The notes beneath the pieces were generated by a model, which did no database searches, was not told where the DNA came from, and worked only from the letters and a program-made list of their open reading frames with translations. From the NCBI GenBank assembly GCA_960531495.1, contig OY482849.1:35838095-35902094 (forward strand): a stretch of 64,000 nt of DNA, written 5' to 3'. Below, piece after piece: positions 51,159-63,520 of this stretch. Every line of letters starts with the position of its first letter. Position 1 is the stretch's first letter. The translations under genes were made by a program, and so were the position numbers. This DNA is from Zeus faber. Lineage: Eukaryota > Chordata > Actinopteri > Zeiformes > Zeidae.

Positions 51159-54100
51159 TGTAATAAAGTAGTGTCTCTTCATACAGACAGACAGATAGAT
51201 AGATGTATGTAATAAAGTAGTGTCTCTTCATACAGACAGACAGACAGATAGATGTATTTCATAAAGTAGTGTCTCTTCATACAGACAGACAGACAGATAG
51301 ATGTATGTCATAAAGTAGTGTCTCTTCATACAGACAGACAGACAGATAGATGTATGTCATAAAGTAGTGTCTCTTCATACAGACAGACAGACAGATAGAT
51401 GTATGTCATGAAGTAGTGTCTCTTCATACAGACAGACAGACAGATAGATGTATTTCATAAAGTAGTGTCTCTTCATACAGACAGACAGACAGATAGATGT
51501 ATTTCATAAAGTAGTGTCTCTTCATACAGACAGACAGACAGATAGATGTATGTCATAAAGTAGTGTCTCTTCATACAGACAGACAGACAGATAGATGTAT
51601 GTAATAAAGTAGTGTCTCTTCATACAGACAGACAGACAGATAGATGTATTTCATAAAGTAGTGTCTCTTCATACAGACAGACAGACAGATAGATGTATGT
51701 CATAAAGTAGTGTCTCTTCATACAGACAGACAGACAGATAGATGTATGTAATAAAGTAGTGTCTCTTCATACAGACAGACAGATAGATGTATGTCATAAA
51801 GTAGTGTCTCTTCATACAGACAGACAGACAGATAGATGTATGTCATAAAGTAGTGTCTCTTCATACAGACAGACAGACAGATAGATGTATTTCATAAAGT
51901 AGTGTCTCTTCATACAGACAGACAGACAGATAGATGTATGTCATAAAGTAGTGTCTCTTCATACAGACAGACAGACAGATAGATGTATGTCATAAAGTAG
52001 TGTCTCTTCATACAGACAGACAGACAGATAGATGTATGTCATAAAGTAGTGTCTCTTCATACAGACAGACAGACAGATAGATGTATGTCATAAAGTAGTG
52101 TCTCTTCATACAGACAGACAGACAGATAGATGTATGTGATAAAGTAGTGTCTCTTCATACAGACAGACAGACAGATAGATGTATTTCATAAAGTAGTGTC
52201 TCTTCATACAGACAGACAGACAGATAGATGTATGTCATAAAGTAGTGTCTCTTCATACAGACAGACAGACAGATAGATGTATTTCATAAAGTAGTGTCTC
52301 TTCAAACAGACAGACAGACAGATAGATGTATGTCATAAAGTAGTGTCTCTTCATACAGACAGACAGACAGATAGATGTATGTAATAAAGTAGTGTCTCTT
52401 CATACAGACAGACAGACAGATAGATGTATGTAATAAAGTAGTGTCTCCTCATACAGACAGACAGATGTATGTATGTAATAAAGTAGAGTGTCTCTTCATA
52501 CAGACAGACAGACAGACAGATAGATGTATGTCATAAAGTAGTGTCTCTTCATACAGACAGACAGACAGATAGATGTATGTCATAAAGTAGTGTCTCTTCA
52601 TACAGACAGACAGACAGATAGATGTATGTCATAAAGTAGTGTCTCTTCATACAGACAGACAGACAGATAGATGTATGTCATAAAGTAGTGTCTCTTCATA
52701 CAGACAGACAGACAGATAGATGTATGTAATAAAGTAGTGTCTCTTCATACAGACAGACAGACAGATAGATGTATGTAATAAAGTAGTGTCTCTTCATACA
52801 GACAGACAGACAGATAGATGTATGTAATAAAGTAGTGTCTCTTCATACAGACAGACAGACAGATAGATGTATTTCATAAAGTAGTGTCTCTTCATACAGA
52901 CAGACAGACAGATAGATGTATGTCATAAAGTAGTGTCTCTTCATACAGACAGACAGACAGATAGATGTATTTCATAAAGTAGTGTCTCTTCATACAGACA
53001 GACAGACAGATAGATGTATGTCATGAAGTAGTGTCTCTTCATACAGACAGACAGACAGATAGATGTATGTAATAAAGTAGTGTCTCTTCATACAGACAGA
53101 AAGACAGACAGATAGATGTATGTCATAAAGTAGTGTCTCTTCATACAGACAGACAGACAGATAGATGTATGTAATAAAGTAGTGTCTCTTCATACAGACA
53201 GACAGACAGATAGATGTATTTCATAAAGTAGGGTCTCTTCATACAGACAGACAGACAGATAGATGTATGTCATAAAGTAGTGTCTCTTCATACAGACAGA
53301 CAGACAGATAGATGTATGTCATAAAGTAGTGTCTCTTCATACAGACAGACAGACAGATAGATGTATGTAATAAAGTAGTGTCTCTTCATACAGACAGACA
53401 GACAGATAGATGTATGTAATAAAGTAGTGTCTCTTCATACAGACAGACAGACAGATAGATGTATGTCATAAAGTAGTGTCTCTTCATACAGACAGACAGA
53501 CAGATAGATGTATGTAATAAAGTAGTGTCTCTTCATACAGACAGACAGATGTATGTAATAAAGTAGTGTCTCTTCATACAGACAGACAGACAGATAGATT
53601 TATGTCATAAAGTAGTGTCTCTTCATACAGACAGACAGATAGATGTATGTAATAAAGTAGTGTCTCTTCATACAGACAGACAGACAGATAGATGTATGTC
53701 ATAAAGTAGTGTCTCTTCATACAGACAGACAGACAGATAGATGTATGTAATAAAGTAGTGTCTCTTCATACAGACAGACAGATGTATGTATGTAATAAAG
53801 TAGAGTGTCTCTTCATACAGACAGACAGACAGACAGATAGATGTATGTCATAAAGTAGTGTCTCTTCATACAGACAGACAGACAGATAGATGTATGTCAT
53901 AAAGTAGTGTCTCTTCATACAGACAGACGGACAGACAGATAGATGTATGTCATAAAGTAGTGTCTCTTCATACAGACAGACAGATAGATGTATGTCATAA
54001 AGTAGTGTCTCTTCATACAGACAGACAGACAGATAGATGTATGTAATAAAGTAGTGTCTCTTCATACAGACAGACAGATGTATGTATGTAATAAAGTAGA

Positions 54101-57100
54101 GTGTCTCTTCATACAGACAGACAGACAGACAGATAGATGTATGTCATAAAGTAGTGTCTCTTCATACAGACAGACAGACAGATAGATGTATGTCATAAAT
54201 TAGTGTCTCTTCATACAGACAGACAGACAGATAGATGTATGTAATAAAGGAGTGTCTCTTCATACAGACAGACAGATAGATGTATGTAATAAAGTAGTGT
54301 CTCTTCATACAGACAGACAGACAGATAGATGTATGTAATAAAGTAGTGTCTCTTCATACAGACAGACAGACAGACAGATAGATGTATGTAATAAAGTAGT
54401 GTCTCTTCATACAGACAGACAGACAGACAGATGGATGTATGTCATAAAGTAGTGTGTCTTCATACAGACAGACAGACAGATAGATGTATTTCATAAAGTA
54501 GTGTCTCTTCATACAGACAGACAGACAGATAGATGTATGTCATAAAGTAGTGTCTCTTCATACAGACAGACAGACAGATAGATGTATGTCATGAAGTAGT
54601 GTCTCTTCATACAGACAGACAGACAGATAGATGTATGTCATAAAGTAGTGTCTCTTCATACAGACAGACAGACAGATAGATGTATGTCATAAAGTAGTGT
54701 CTCTTCATACAGACAGACAGACAGATAGATGTATGTCATAAAGTAGTGTCTCTTCATACAGACAGAAAGACAGATAGATGTATTTCATAAAGTAGTGTCT
54801 CTTCAAACAGACAGACAGACAGATAGATGTATGTCATAAAGTAGTGTCTCTTCATACAGACAGACAGACAGATAGATGTATGTCATAAAGTAGTGTCTCT
54901 TCATACAGACAGACAGACAGATAGATGTATGTCATAAAGTAGTGTCTCTTCATACAGACAGACAGACAGATAGATGTATGTAATAAAGTAGTGTCTCTTC
55001 ATACAGACAGACAGACAGATAGATGTATGTCATAAAGTAGTGTCTCTTCATACAGACAGACAGACAGATAGATGTATGTCATAAAGTAGTGTCTCTTCAT
55101 ACAGACAGACAGACAGATAGATGTATGTCATAAAGTAGTGTCTCTTCATACAGACAGACAGATGTATGAATGTAATAAAGTAGAGTGTCTCTTCATACAG
55201 ACAGACAGACAGACAGATAGATGTATGTCATAAAGTAGTGTCTCTTCATACAGACAGACAGACAGATAGATGTATGTCATAAAGTAGTGTCTCTTCATAC
55301 AGACAGACAGACAGATAGATGTATGTCATAAAGTAGTGTCTCTTCATACAGACAGACAGACAGATAGATGTATGTCATAAAGTAGTGTCTCTTCATACAG
55401 ACAGACAGACAGATAGATGTATGTAATAAAGTAGTGTCTCTTCATACAGACAGACAGATGTATGTAATAAAGTAGTGTCTCTTCATACAGACAGACAGAC
55501 AGATAGATGTATGTAATAAAGTAGTGTCTCTTCATACAGACAGACAGACAGATAGATGTATGTCATAAAGTAGTGTCTCTTCATACAGACAGACAGACAG
55601 ATAGATGTATGTAATAAAGTAGTGTCTCTTCATACAGACAGACAGATGTATGTATGTAATAAAGTAGAGTGTCTCTTCATACAGACAGACAGACAGACAG
55701 ATAGATGTATGTCATAAAGTAGTGTCTCTTCATACAGACAGACAGACAGATAGATGTATGTCATAAAGTAGTGTCTCTTCATACAGACAGACAGACAGAT
55801 AGATGTGTCATAAAGTAGTGTCTCTTCATACAGACAGACAGACAGATAGATGTATGTCATAAAGTAGTGTCTCTTCATACAGACAGACAGACAGATAGAT
55901 GTATGTAATAAAGTAGTGTCTCTTCATACAGACAGACAGACAGATAGATGTATGTAATAAAGTAGTGTCTCTTCATACAGACAGACAGACAGACAGATAG
56001 ATGTATGTCATAAAGTAGTGTCTCTTCATACAGACAGACAGACAGATAGATGTATGTCATAAAGTAGTGTCTCTTCATACAGACAGACAGATGTATGTAT
56101 GTAATAAAGTAGTGTCTCTTCAGACAGACAGACAGACAGACAGACAGATAGATGTATGTCATAAAGTAGTGTCTCTTCATACAGACAGACAGACAGATAG
56201 ATGTATGTAATAAAGTAGTGTCTCTTCATACAGACAGACAGACAGACAGATAGATGTATGTCATAAAGTAGTGTCTCTTCATACAGACAGACAGACAGAT
56301 AGATGTATGTCATAAAGTAGTGTCTCTTCATACAGACAGACAGACAGATAGATGTATGTAATAAAGTAGTGTCTCTTCATACAGACAGACAGATGTATGT
56401 ATGTAATAAAGTAGAGTGTCTCTTCATACAGACAGACAGACAGACAGATAGATGTATGTCATAAAGTAGTGTCTCTTCATACAGACAGACAGACAGATAG
56501 ATGTATGTCATAAAGTAGTGTCTCTTCATACAGACAGACAGACAGATAGATGTGTCATAAAGTAGTGTCTCTTCATACAGACAGACAGACAGATAGATGT
56601 ATGTCATAAAGTAGTGTCTCTTCATACAGACAGACAGACAGATAGATGTATGTAATAAAGTAGTGTCTCTTCATACAGACAGACAGACAGATAGATGTAT
56701 GTAATAAAGTAGTGTCTCTTCATACAGACAGACAGACAGACAGATAGATGTATGTCATAAAGTAGTGTCTCTTCATACAGACAGACAGACAGATAGATGT
56801 ATGTCATAAAGTAGTGTCTCTTCATACAGACAGACAGATGTATGTATGTAATAAAGTAGTGTCTCTTCAGACAGACAGACAGACAGACAGACAGATAGAT
56901 GTATGTCATAAAGTAGTGTCTCTTCATACAGACAGACAGACAGATAGATGTATGTAATAAAGTAGTGTCTCTTCATACAGACAGACAGACAGACAGACAG
57001 ATAGATGTATGTCATAAAGTAGTGTCTCTTCATACAGACAGACAGACAGATAGATGTATGTCATAAAGTAGTGTCTCTTCATACAGACAGACAGACAGAT

Positions 57101-59240
57101 AGATGTATGTCATAAAGTAGTGTCTCTTCATACAGACAGACAGACAGATAGATGTATTTCATAAAGTAGTGTCTCTTCATACAGACAGACAGACAGATAG
57201 ATGTATGTCATAAAGTAGTGTCTCTTCATACAGACAGACAGACAGATAGATGTATGTAATAAAGTAGTGTCTCTTCATACAGACAGACAGACAGATAGAT
57301 GTATGTAATAAAGTAGTGTCTCTTCATACAGACAGACAGACAGACAGATAGATGTATGTCATAAAGTAGTGTCTCTTCATACAGACAGACAGACAGACAG
57401 ATGTATGTCATAAAGTAGTGTCTCTTCATACAGACAGACAGACAGATAGATGTATTTCATAAAGTAGTGTCTCTTCATACAGACAGACAGACAGATAGAT
57501 GTATTTCATAAAGTAGTGTCTCTTCATACAGACAGACAGACAGATAGATGTATGTAATAAAGTAGTGTCTCTTCATACAGACAGACAGACAGATAGATGT
57601 ATGTCATAAAGTAGTGTCTCTTCATACAGACAGACAGACAGATAGATGTATGTCATAAAGTAGTGTCTCTTCATACAGACAGACAGACAGATAGATGTAT
57701 GTCATAAAGTAGTGTCTCTTCATACAGACAGACAGACAGATAGATGTATGTCATAAAGTAGTGTCTCTTCATACAGACAGACAGACAGATAGATGTATGT
57801 AATAAAGTAGTGTCTCTTCATACAGACAGACAGACAGATAGATGTATGTAATAAAGTAGTGTCTCTTCATACAGACAGACAGACAGACAGATAGATGTAT
57901 GTCATAAAGTAGTGTCTCTTCATACAGACAGACAGACAGATAGATGTATGTAATAAAGTAGTGTCTCTTCATACAGACAGACAGATGTATGTAATAAAGT
58001 AGTGTCTCTTCATACAGACAGATGTATGTCATAAAGTAGTGTCTCTTCATACAGACAGATGTATGTCATAAAGTAGTGTCTCTTCATACAGACAGACAGA
58101 CAGACAGATAGATGTATGTCATAAAGTAGTGTCTCTTCATACAGACAGACAGACAGATAGATGTATGTAATAAAGTAGTGTCTCTTCAAACAGACAGACA
58201 GACAGACAGATAGATAGATGTAATAAAGTAGTGTTTCTTCATACAGACAGACAGACAGATAGATGTATGTCATGAAGTAGTGTCTCTTCATACAGACAGA
58301 CAGACAGATAGATGTATGTCATGAAGTAGTGTCTCTTCATACAGACAGACAGACAGATAGATGTATGTCATGAAGTAGTGTCTCTTCATACAGACAGACA
58401 GACAGATAGATGTATGTCATAAAGTGGTGTCTCTTCATACAGACAGACAGACAGATAGATGTATGTCATGAAGTAGTGTCTCTTCATACAGACAGACAGA
58501 CAGATAGATGTATGTCATGAAGTAGTGTCTCTTCATACAGACAGACAGACAGATAGATGTATGTCATAAAGTAGTGTCTCTTCATACAGACAGACAGACA
58601 GACAGATGTATGTCATAAAGTAGTGTCTCTTCATTCATACAGACAGACAGATAGATGTATTTCATAAAGTATTGTCTCTTCATACAGACAGACAGACAGA
58701 TAGATGTATGTAATAAAGTAGTGTCTCTTCATACAGACAGACAGACAGACAGACAGATAGATGTATGTAATAAAGTAGTGTCTCTTCATACAGACAGACA
58801 GACAGACAGATAGATGTATGTCATAAAGTAGTGTCTCTTCATACAGACAGACAGACAGATAGATGTATGTCATAAAGTAGTGTCTCTTCCTACAGACAGA
58901 CAGACAGATAGATGTATGTCATAAAGTAGTGTCTCTTCATACAGACAGACAGACAGATAGATGTATGTCATAAAGTAGTGTCTCTTCATACAGACAGACA
59001 GACAGACAGATGTATGTCATAAAGTAGTGTCTCTTCATACAGACAGACAGACAGATAGATGTATGTCATAAAGTAGTGTCTCTTCATACAGACAGACAGA
59101 CAGATAGATGTATGTCATAAAGTAGGGTCTCTTCATACAGACAGACAGACAGATAGATGTATGTCATAAAGTAGTGTCTCTTCATACAGACAGACAGACA
59201 GATAGATGTATGTCATAAAGTAGTGTCTCTTCATACAGAC
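51159..59240 (-). repeat. 49-bp satellite array 6 (about 165 units), main gene R array
   Basis: The largest array fills most of gene R intron 1. Core types are GTCATAAAG, GTAATAAAG and GTATTTCATAAAG, the last concentrated at 51250-53220 and 57150-57510. Marker units: GTATGTATGTAATAAAGTAG followed by AGTGTC (52490, 53805, 54095, 55190, 55670, 56415) and a shortened GATGTGTCATAAAG (55801 and 56548). The block from about 55630 is repeated 747 bp on. Units missing CATA occur at 56120 and 56868. It ends at the exon 1 donor. Confidence 0.96.
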
Positions 59241-59520
59241 CTGCTCTGTGTAGCTTGACTTCAGGTGTCAGTATTAAATACAGTAGTTTGTTCAGCCTGC
59301 AGAGCTCCTGGTTCGAGCGCCCCAGTCTGTTCTCACAATCCACCACAGATTCTTCTAAATGTCTGACAATGTCTTTGTCTGCTGCTGCCAGTTTCTCGCT
59401 CAATAAAACTCTCACTTCTTTAGCTACTTTTACCTTTTCACAGACAAATAAAACCTCTTCAAGCGCAGCAACGATTCTCTCTTGTATACAAACAGTGAAA
59501 AGGGGGAGTCGCTCGGCCAT
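59241..59520 (-). CDS. Zinc-finger gene R, exon 1
   Basis: The ATG at 59520-59518 is in a good context and is the first in its frame; the frame above contains only a GAA-coded Glu run and a stop. It encodes 93 residues, differing from the gene L and M copies by CIQERI for CVQERI near residue 11. Predicted coiled coil; ends KLHRA at the phase-1 GCAG|GTCTGT donor. It joins exon 2 at 49273 across a 9967-bp intron made of a Tc1 element and satellite. Total coding length with exons 2 and 3 is 1365 nt. No composite exon is present in this gene. Confidence 0.8.
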
Positions 59521-59663
59521 TGTTTCTTCTTCTTCTTCTTCTTCTGCTTCTGTTAATGGTGGTTGACCAACAACTTCATGGTAAACTACCGCCACCTTCT
59601 GGTCTGGAGTGTAAGATGCAGTTTTAAACCTCAAACTCTAATCAAAACTGCTCCTCTCGTCTA
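59521..59663 (-). promoter_or_regulatory. Exon 1 leader/proximal promoter region of gene R
   Basis: Same as 5648-5790, with only isolated base changes, including the GAA run and the in-frame stop. No TATA box is seen. The equivalent for gene M is 29370-29512. Confidence 0.4.
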
Positions 59664-60399
59664 TTTTGCAGAAAGTCATATCTCAAGGAGCTTTACTGGC
59701 CTCAGATAAAGATACAGATAATAAATTGAAAGAGATTGTAACAAATAGCGGCACAGTATCCAAACTTTACAGACTTATATCTCTCTCCTCCTGTCATGGC
59801 ATGGATAAAGTTCAATGACGCTGGGAAGGAGATTTGGGAAAACACTTACCAATCGAACAATGGGACACATACAAATGACCTATCAAAATGGCTTCCATAT
59901 AAACATATGCAGATGAAGATTTTATACCCAATATATATAAGTGCACAGAAGCTGAATCAAATTAATCCAAAAATATCTGACCTATGTGGGCATGGCCGTG
60001 TAGAGAGAGGATGTTTAATACATATGTTATGACACTGCCCAGAGATGAGAGCATTTTGGGAAGGAGTCCAAAATATGTTGTGTTTCATATTTCATGTGGA
60101 TGTATCCCTATGCCCAGAGGTGTGTTTGTTGGGAGTTAAAGTGGATGGATTGAAAAGTGCAGTAACACAAGGTCTGGTAACATTGGCATACATTTCTGTA
60201 AAAAGGATCATTGTAATGAATTGGAAAGTAAGGAAATCAAATAGTTTTCCTTTGAATGACCGGCTAATGGACTTTATAGAAGTGATAATGATGGAACGTG
60301 CAGCCTCAGCCCTGCAGGGGCTTTATAGAGATAATGGCTAAGACAGACCACGGACACTTGTAAGGTGAGACAGAAATTAGAGACCTTTAGTTGGAACAA
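59664..60399 (+). mobile_element. L1/Tx1-like LINE 3' fragment, copy 3 (first part)
   Basis: Third copy of the fragment, with the same internal TGA (60030-60032) and open stretches 59796-60029 and 60045-60341. It is split by the L2 LINE and continues at 63162-63400. Confidence 0.75.
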
Positions 60400-60558
60400 C
60401 ATTTACATTTACATTTACATTTAGTCATTTGGCAGACGCTTTTATCCAAAGCGACTTACAAGGGAGAATAACATTCAGCTACATTGCGACAGAGATTAGT
60501 GTAACAACAACATTGGTGTAACAATAAATACTGCAAGGTGGTGCAAAGTAATTGTAGA

Positions 60559-62472
60559 TTAGGACCGGAGGTACTCACTGAAGAGCTGGGTCTTCAGGTG
60601 CTTCTTAAAGACAGAGAGGGAGGTCCCCGCTCTGGTCATTTTTGGCAGCTCGTTCCACCAACGTGGAACTACAAATGAGAATAGCCTGGATTGCCGTGGC
60701 TGTATGGCCGGCAGAGCCAGGCGACGCTCATTTGACGAGCGCAGCATCCGGGGGGCAACATGTGCTCTTACAAGAGCATTTAAGTAGGTGGGAGCATTCC
60801 CAGCAATCACTCTGTAGGCCAGCATCAGAGACTTGAACTTGATGCCAGCGGCTACAGGTAACCAAGCGGCTACAGGTAACCAGTGGAGCTCGATGAGCAG
60901 CGGAGTGACATGTGCCCTCTTTGGCTGGTTGAACACCAGTCGCGCCGCCGCATTCTGTATCATCTGAAGTGGCTTCACCGCACAGGCCGGCAAGCCTGTT
61001 AAGAGGGCATTGCAGTAGTCGAGACGGGACATCACCAAGGTTTGTAGCAGCAGTTGAGTGGCATATTGGGTCAGGTACGGCCTGACTTTTCGGATGTTGA
61101 GTAGTGCGAAGCGGCAGGACCGGGAGACTGCGGCAACATGGTCCGAGAATGTCAGTTGGTCATCAATAATGACACCAAGATTCCTTGCAGCCTTGGTAGG
61201 AACAAGAGATAGAGAGTCGATTTTAATATCAATGTTGTGATAAATACCTTGTTTGGCCGGGAAGACCAGCAGTTCCGTTTTCGCCAGATTTAGTTGAAGA
61301 TGATAATCCTTCATCCATGTGGATATGTCAGCGAGACAATCCGTGATCCGCGTCGAGATAGTAGGGTCGTCTGGCGGGAAGGACAGATAGAGTTGAGTAT
61401 CATCCGCATAGCAGTGATATGAAAAGCCATGTGAGCGGATGATCGGGCCCAGTGAGGTGGTGTATATGGCAAAGAGGAGGGGTCCTAGCACCGAGCCTTG
61501 GGGCACCCCTGTGGTGAGGTTGTGAGGCACAGACAGCTGGCCTCGCCATGTCACACTGAACGAGCGCCCAGTAAGGTAAGATTCGAACCAGGAAAGTGCA
61601 CTGCCCGTTATGCCCATGCTTGAGAGTATGGACAGGAGTATGCAATGATTGACAGTGTCAAAAGCAGCTGATAAGTCTAGCAGAATGAGGACCGAGGATT
61701 TGGCAGCAGCTCTAGCAGTTTTTAAGGCCTCTGTCACAGACAACAGGGCTGTTTCAGTGGAGTGACCACTTTTGAAGCCAGATTGAAGTGTATCAAGAAG
61801 GTTGTTTCTTGACAGGTACTCTGTAACCTGTCTAGAGACCGCCCTCTCTAAGGTTTTGGAAAGGAATGGGAGGAGAGAGACCGGCCGATAGTTTCCTACT
61901 TGATTGGGATCGAGTGAGGGTTTTTTGAGCAGTGGTGCGACCCGAGCCGCTTTGAAAGCGGAAGGGAAAGTGCCGGAAGTTAGGGAAGAATTAATCACAT
62001 GTGTGATTGCCGGGGTGATAGTCGGTGATATGGCTTGAAGGAGGTTGGATGGGATCGGATCTAGCGGACAGGTAGTAGGACGGCTACATGTTAGTAGTTT
62101 AGATACCTCACTTTCAGCGAGGGGGGTGAAACCAGGGAGCGATGAGCCTAGGGCTGGAGAAGACAGGTTGTGAGTAAGTTGTTTAGTGAATTGGCTGCTG
62201 ATGGCTGCCACTTTGTTAGTAAAAAAGGAGGCAAGGCAGTCGGCAGTGAGGTTAGTAGCTGGGGGAGGTGGTGGAGGGTAAAGCAGAGACTTGAAGGTGG
62301 CGAATAACTTACGTGTGTCTGTGGCACCGTTGATCCTATCGTTGAAGAAGGCCTTCTTGGCAGCAGTGATGCTGGAGGAGAAGGAGGACAGCAGTGTCTG
62401 GTAGCTAGCAAGATCCTCAGTTGTTTTGGATTTGTGCCATTTCCTCTCGGCTGCTCTGAGGTCGGTGCGCAT
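60559..62472 (-). CDS. L2 LINE reverse transcriptase (637 codons open)
   Basis: Motifs run in order: CPLDPIPSNLLQ (about 62060), NYRPVSLLPFLSKTLERAV (about 61870), [12 protein letters not shown] (about 61660), GVPQGSVLGPLLFAIY (about 61490), YADDTQLYLSF with the catalytic YADD at 61399-61410, then NLGVIIDDQLTFSDH. The C-terminus has HWLPVAAWLPVAAGIKFKS, where WLPVAA is duplicated by an 18-bp tandem repeat (about 60852-60888). It ends FSEYLRS at 60559. The catalytic core is intact. Upstream it belongs to the same polyprotein as the endonuclease, out of frame by one step. Confidence 0.87.
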   Translation of the reverse strand: MRTDLRAAERKWHKSKTTEDLASYQTLLSSFSSSITAAKKAFFNDRINGATDTRKLFATFKSLLYPPPPPPATNLTADCLASFFTNKVAAISSQFTKQLTHNLSSPALGSSLPGFTPLAESEVSKLLTCSRPTTCPLDPIPSNLLQAISPTITPAITHVINSSLTSGTFPSAFKAARVAPLLKKPSLDPNQVGNYRPVSLLPFLSKTLERAVSRQVTEYLSRNNLLDTLQSGFKSGHSTETALLSVTEALKTARAAAKSSVLILLDLSAAFDTVNHCILLSILSSMGITGSALSWFESYLTGRSFSVTWRGQLSVPHNLTTGVPQGSVLGPLLFAIYTTSLGPIIRSHGFSYHCYADDTQLYLSFPPDDPTISTRITDCLADISTWMKDYHLQLNLAKTELLVFPAKQGIYHNIDIKIDSLSLVPTKAARNLGVIIDDQLTFSDHVAAVSRSCRFALLNIRKVRPYLTQYATQLLLQTLVMSRLDYCNALLTGLPACAVKPLQMIQNAAARLVFNQPKRAHVTPLLIELHWLPVAAWLPVAAGIKFKSLMLAYRVIAGNAPTYLNALVRAHVAPRMLRSSNERRLALPAIQPRQSRLFSFVVPRWWNELPKMTRAGTSLSVFKKHLKTQLFSEYLRS

Positions 62473-62485
62473 TGTCCGGAGGGTG

Positions 62486-63070
62486 TCAGTCAGCCAAGGG
62501 TGCGACTGGGTTGAACGAGCAGGTCTGGTGGATAGTGGACACAGGCTCCAGACATGAGCTCAAGGTGGAGCAGAGGGAGTCAGTGGCATCATTAACCTGC
62601 AGAGAGGAGAAAGTGCCGTGGGGTGGAAGAGAAGAGGAGAGCACAGAGGAGAAGTGGGTGGGAGACAAGTTGCGGAGATTGCTGCGGATAGTAACCATGG
62701 GTGGGGAGGTGGGGGGTTGTTTTGGTAGCTGGACATTGAAGTGGATGAAGAAGTGGTCAGAGAGATGAAGAGGAGTGACCCATAGGTTGTCGGTGGTACA
62801 GCTCCGAGCAAGAATGAGATCAAGCTCTTTGCCAGCCTTGTGAGTCGGTGGAGTCGGGATCTGTCTTAGGTCGAACGAGCGAACCAAAGACAGGAAGTCA
62901 GCCGAGCTCGCACTGTCCAAGTGGATGTTCATGTCTCCGAGGACGAGCATGGGACACTCGTGCTCAGGGATTGATGACAGCAGGGTGTCAAGCTCATGTA
63001 GGAAGTCACCTAGTTGTCCTGGTGGACGGTAGATGACGACCACATAGGCTTTCACCGGAGCAGTCACCAA
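62486..63070 (-). pseudogene. L2 LINE endonuclease, C-terminal part, frameshifted from RT
   Basis: It reads VVVIYRPPGQLGDFLHEL, PMLVLGDMNIHLD, KELDLILARSC and LSDHFFIHFNV (SDH catalytic motif). The N-terminal third, including the first Glu motif, is missing through 5' truncation. The frame ends at a TGA at 62486, while the RT frame is already open at about 62530 (PWLTDTLRTMRTDL), so one small indel around 62525-62535 separates them. Confidence 0.82.
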
Positions 63071-63161
63071 GACGGCGTGATATTCAAAGGAGGCAAAGTT
63101 GTTTAAAGGCAGCAGTGGATTAAATTTCCATGTGTTGGAAATTAGCAGGCCAGTCCCACAA

Positions 63162-63520
63162 GAACAAGTGTTTTAACTCTTCAACAAATAAAGTCAGTCC
63201 AATGAATAGAAAGCTGAACCTTGTAAGTAGAATGGAGAAGTCCTCTCAACAAGGATTAGTGTTGCAATCATGTCCTAAGCAACTACATTATATTGATATA
63301 TATTTATCTCTTACCTCTGGCGTACAGTATCTTGTCTTGTGTGTTTGTGTTGTTTGTATGATTTTTTTTTCGTTTCTTTGTTGAAATTAAAAATGTAATG
63401 AAAAAGACAAAACAATGATCCTTTGGCTTTTCTCTCCTGTGCATGTAGGTAGTTTTAAAATAGGACTGATGCTGAATTCTTCTCCTTGTTCATGTAGATT
63501 TTTATTAAACATGTCCCACC
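63162..63520 (+). mobile_element. L1/Tx1-like LINE 3' fragment, copy 3 (second part) and flank
   Basis: It continues the 3' UTR from the GAACAA duplication (as at 6524 and 30245) to the AATTAAAAATG tail at about 63390. Direct repeat D1 sequence (63408-63480) and the flank seen at 31060-31110 follow. Confidence 0.7.

Larger units (their letters stand above)
60400..63161 (-). mobile_element. L2-group LINE, 5'-truncated, inserted in copy 3
   Basis: GAACAA at 60394-60399 and 63162-63167 is the target-site duplication; the empty site is seen at 30245. The 3' end at about 60400-60490 shows (CATTTA)n and the GGCAGACGCTTTTATCC block. The 5' end starts inside the endonuclease. The polymerase is nearly intact, so the insertion is young compared with the duplication that made the three copies. 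Confidence 0.9.

Noticed and set aside
51159..59240. Many open frames of 60-135 codons with MKRHYF, YEETLL and LSVCLSV motifs in the satellite arrays
   Set aside because: They are translations of the 49-bp repeat. Two of three frames lack stops and indels of 4 bp shift between them; they track unit length, not coding constraint.
59255..59566. Plus-strand frames opposite exon 1 (also 3378-3665, 5382-5693, 18461-18748, 29104-29415)
   Set aside because: Antisense shadows of the conserved exon. No domain is seen, and splice signals and the good start context support the minus strand.
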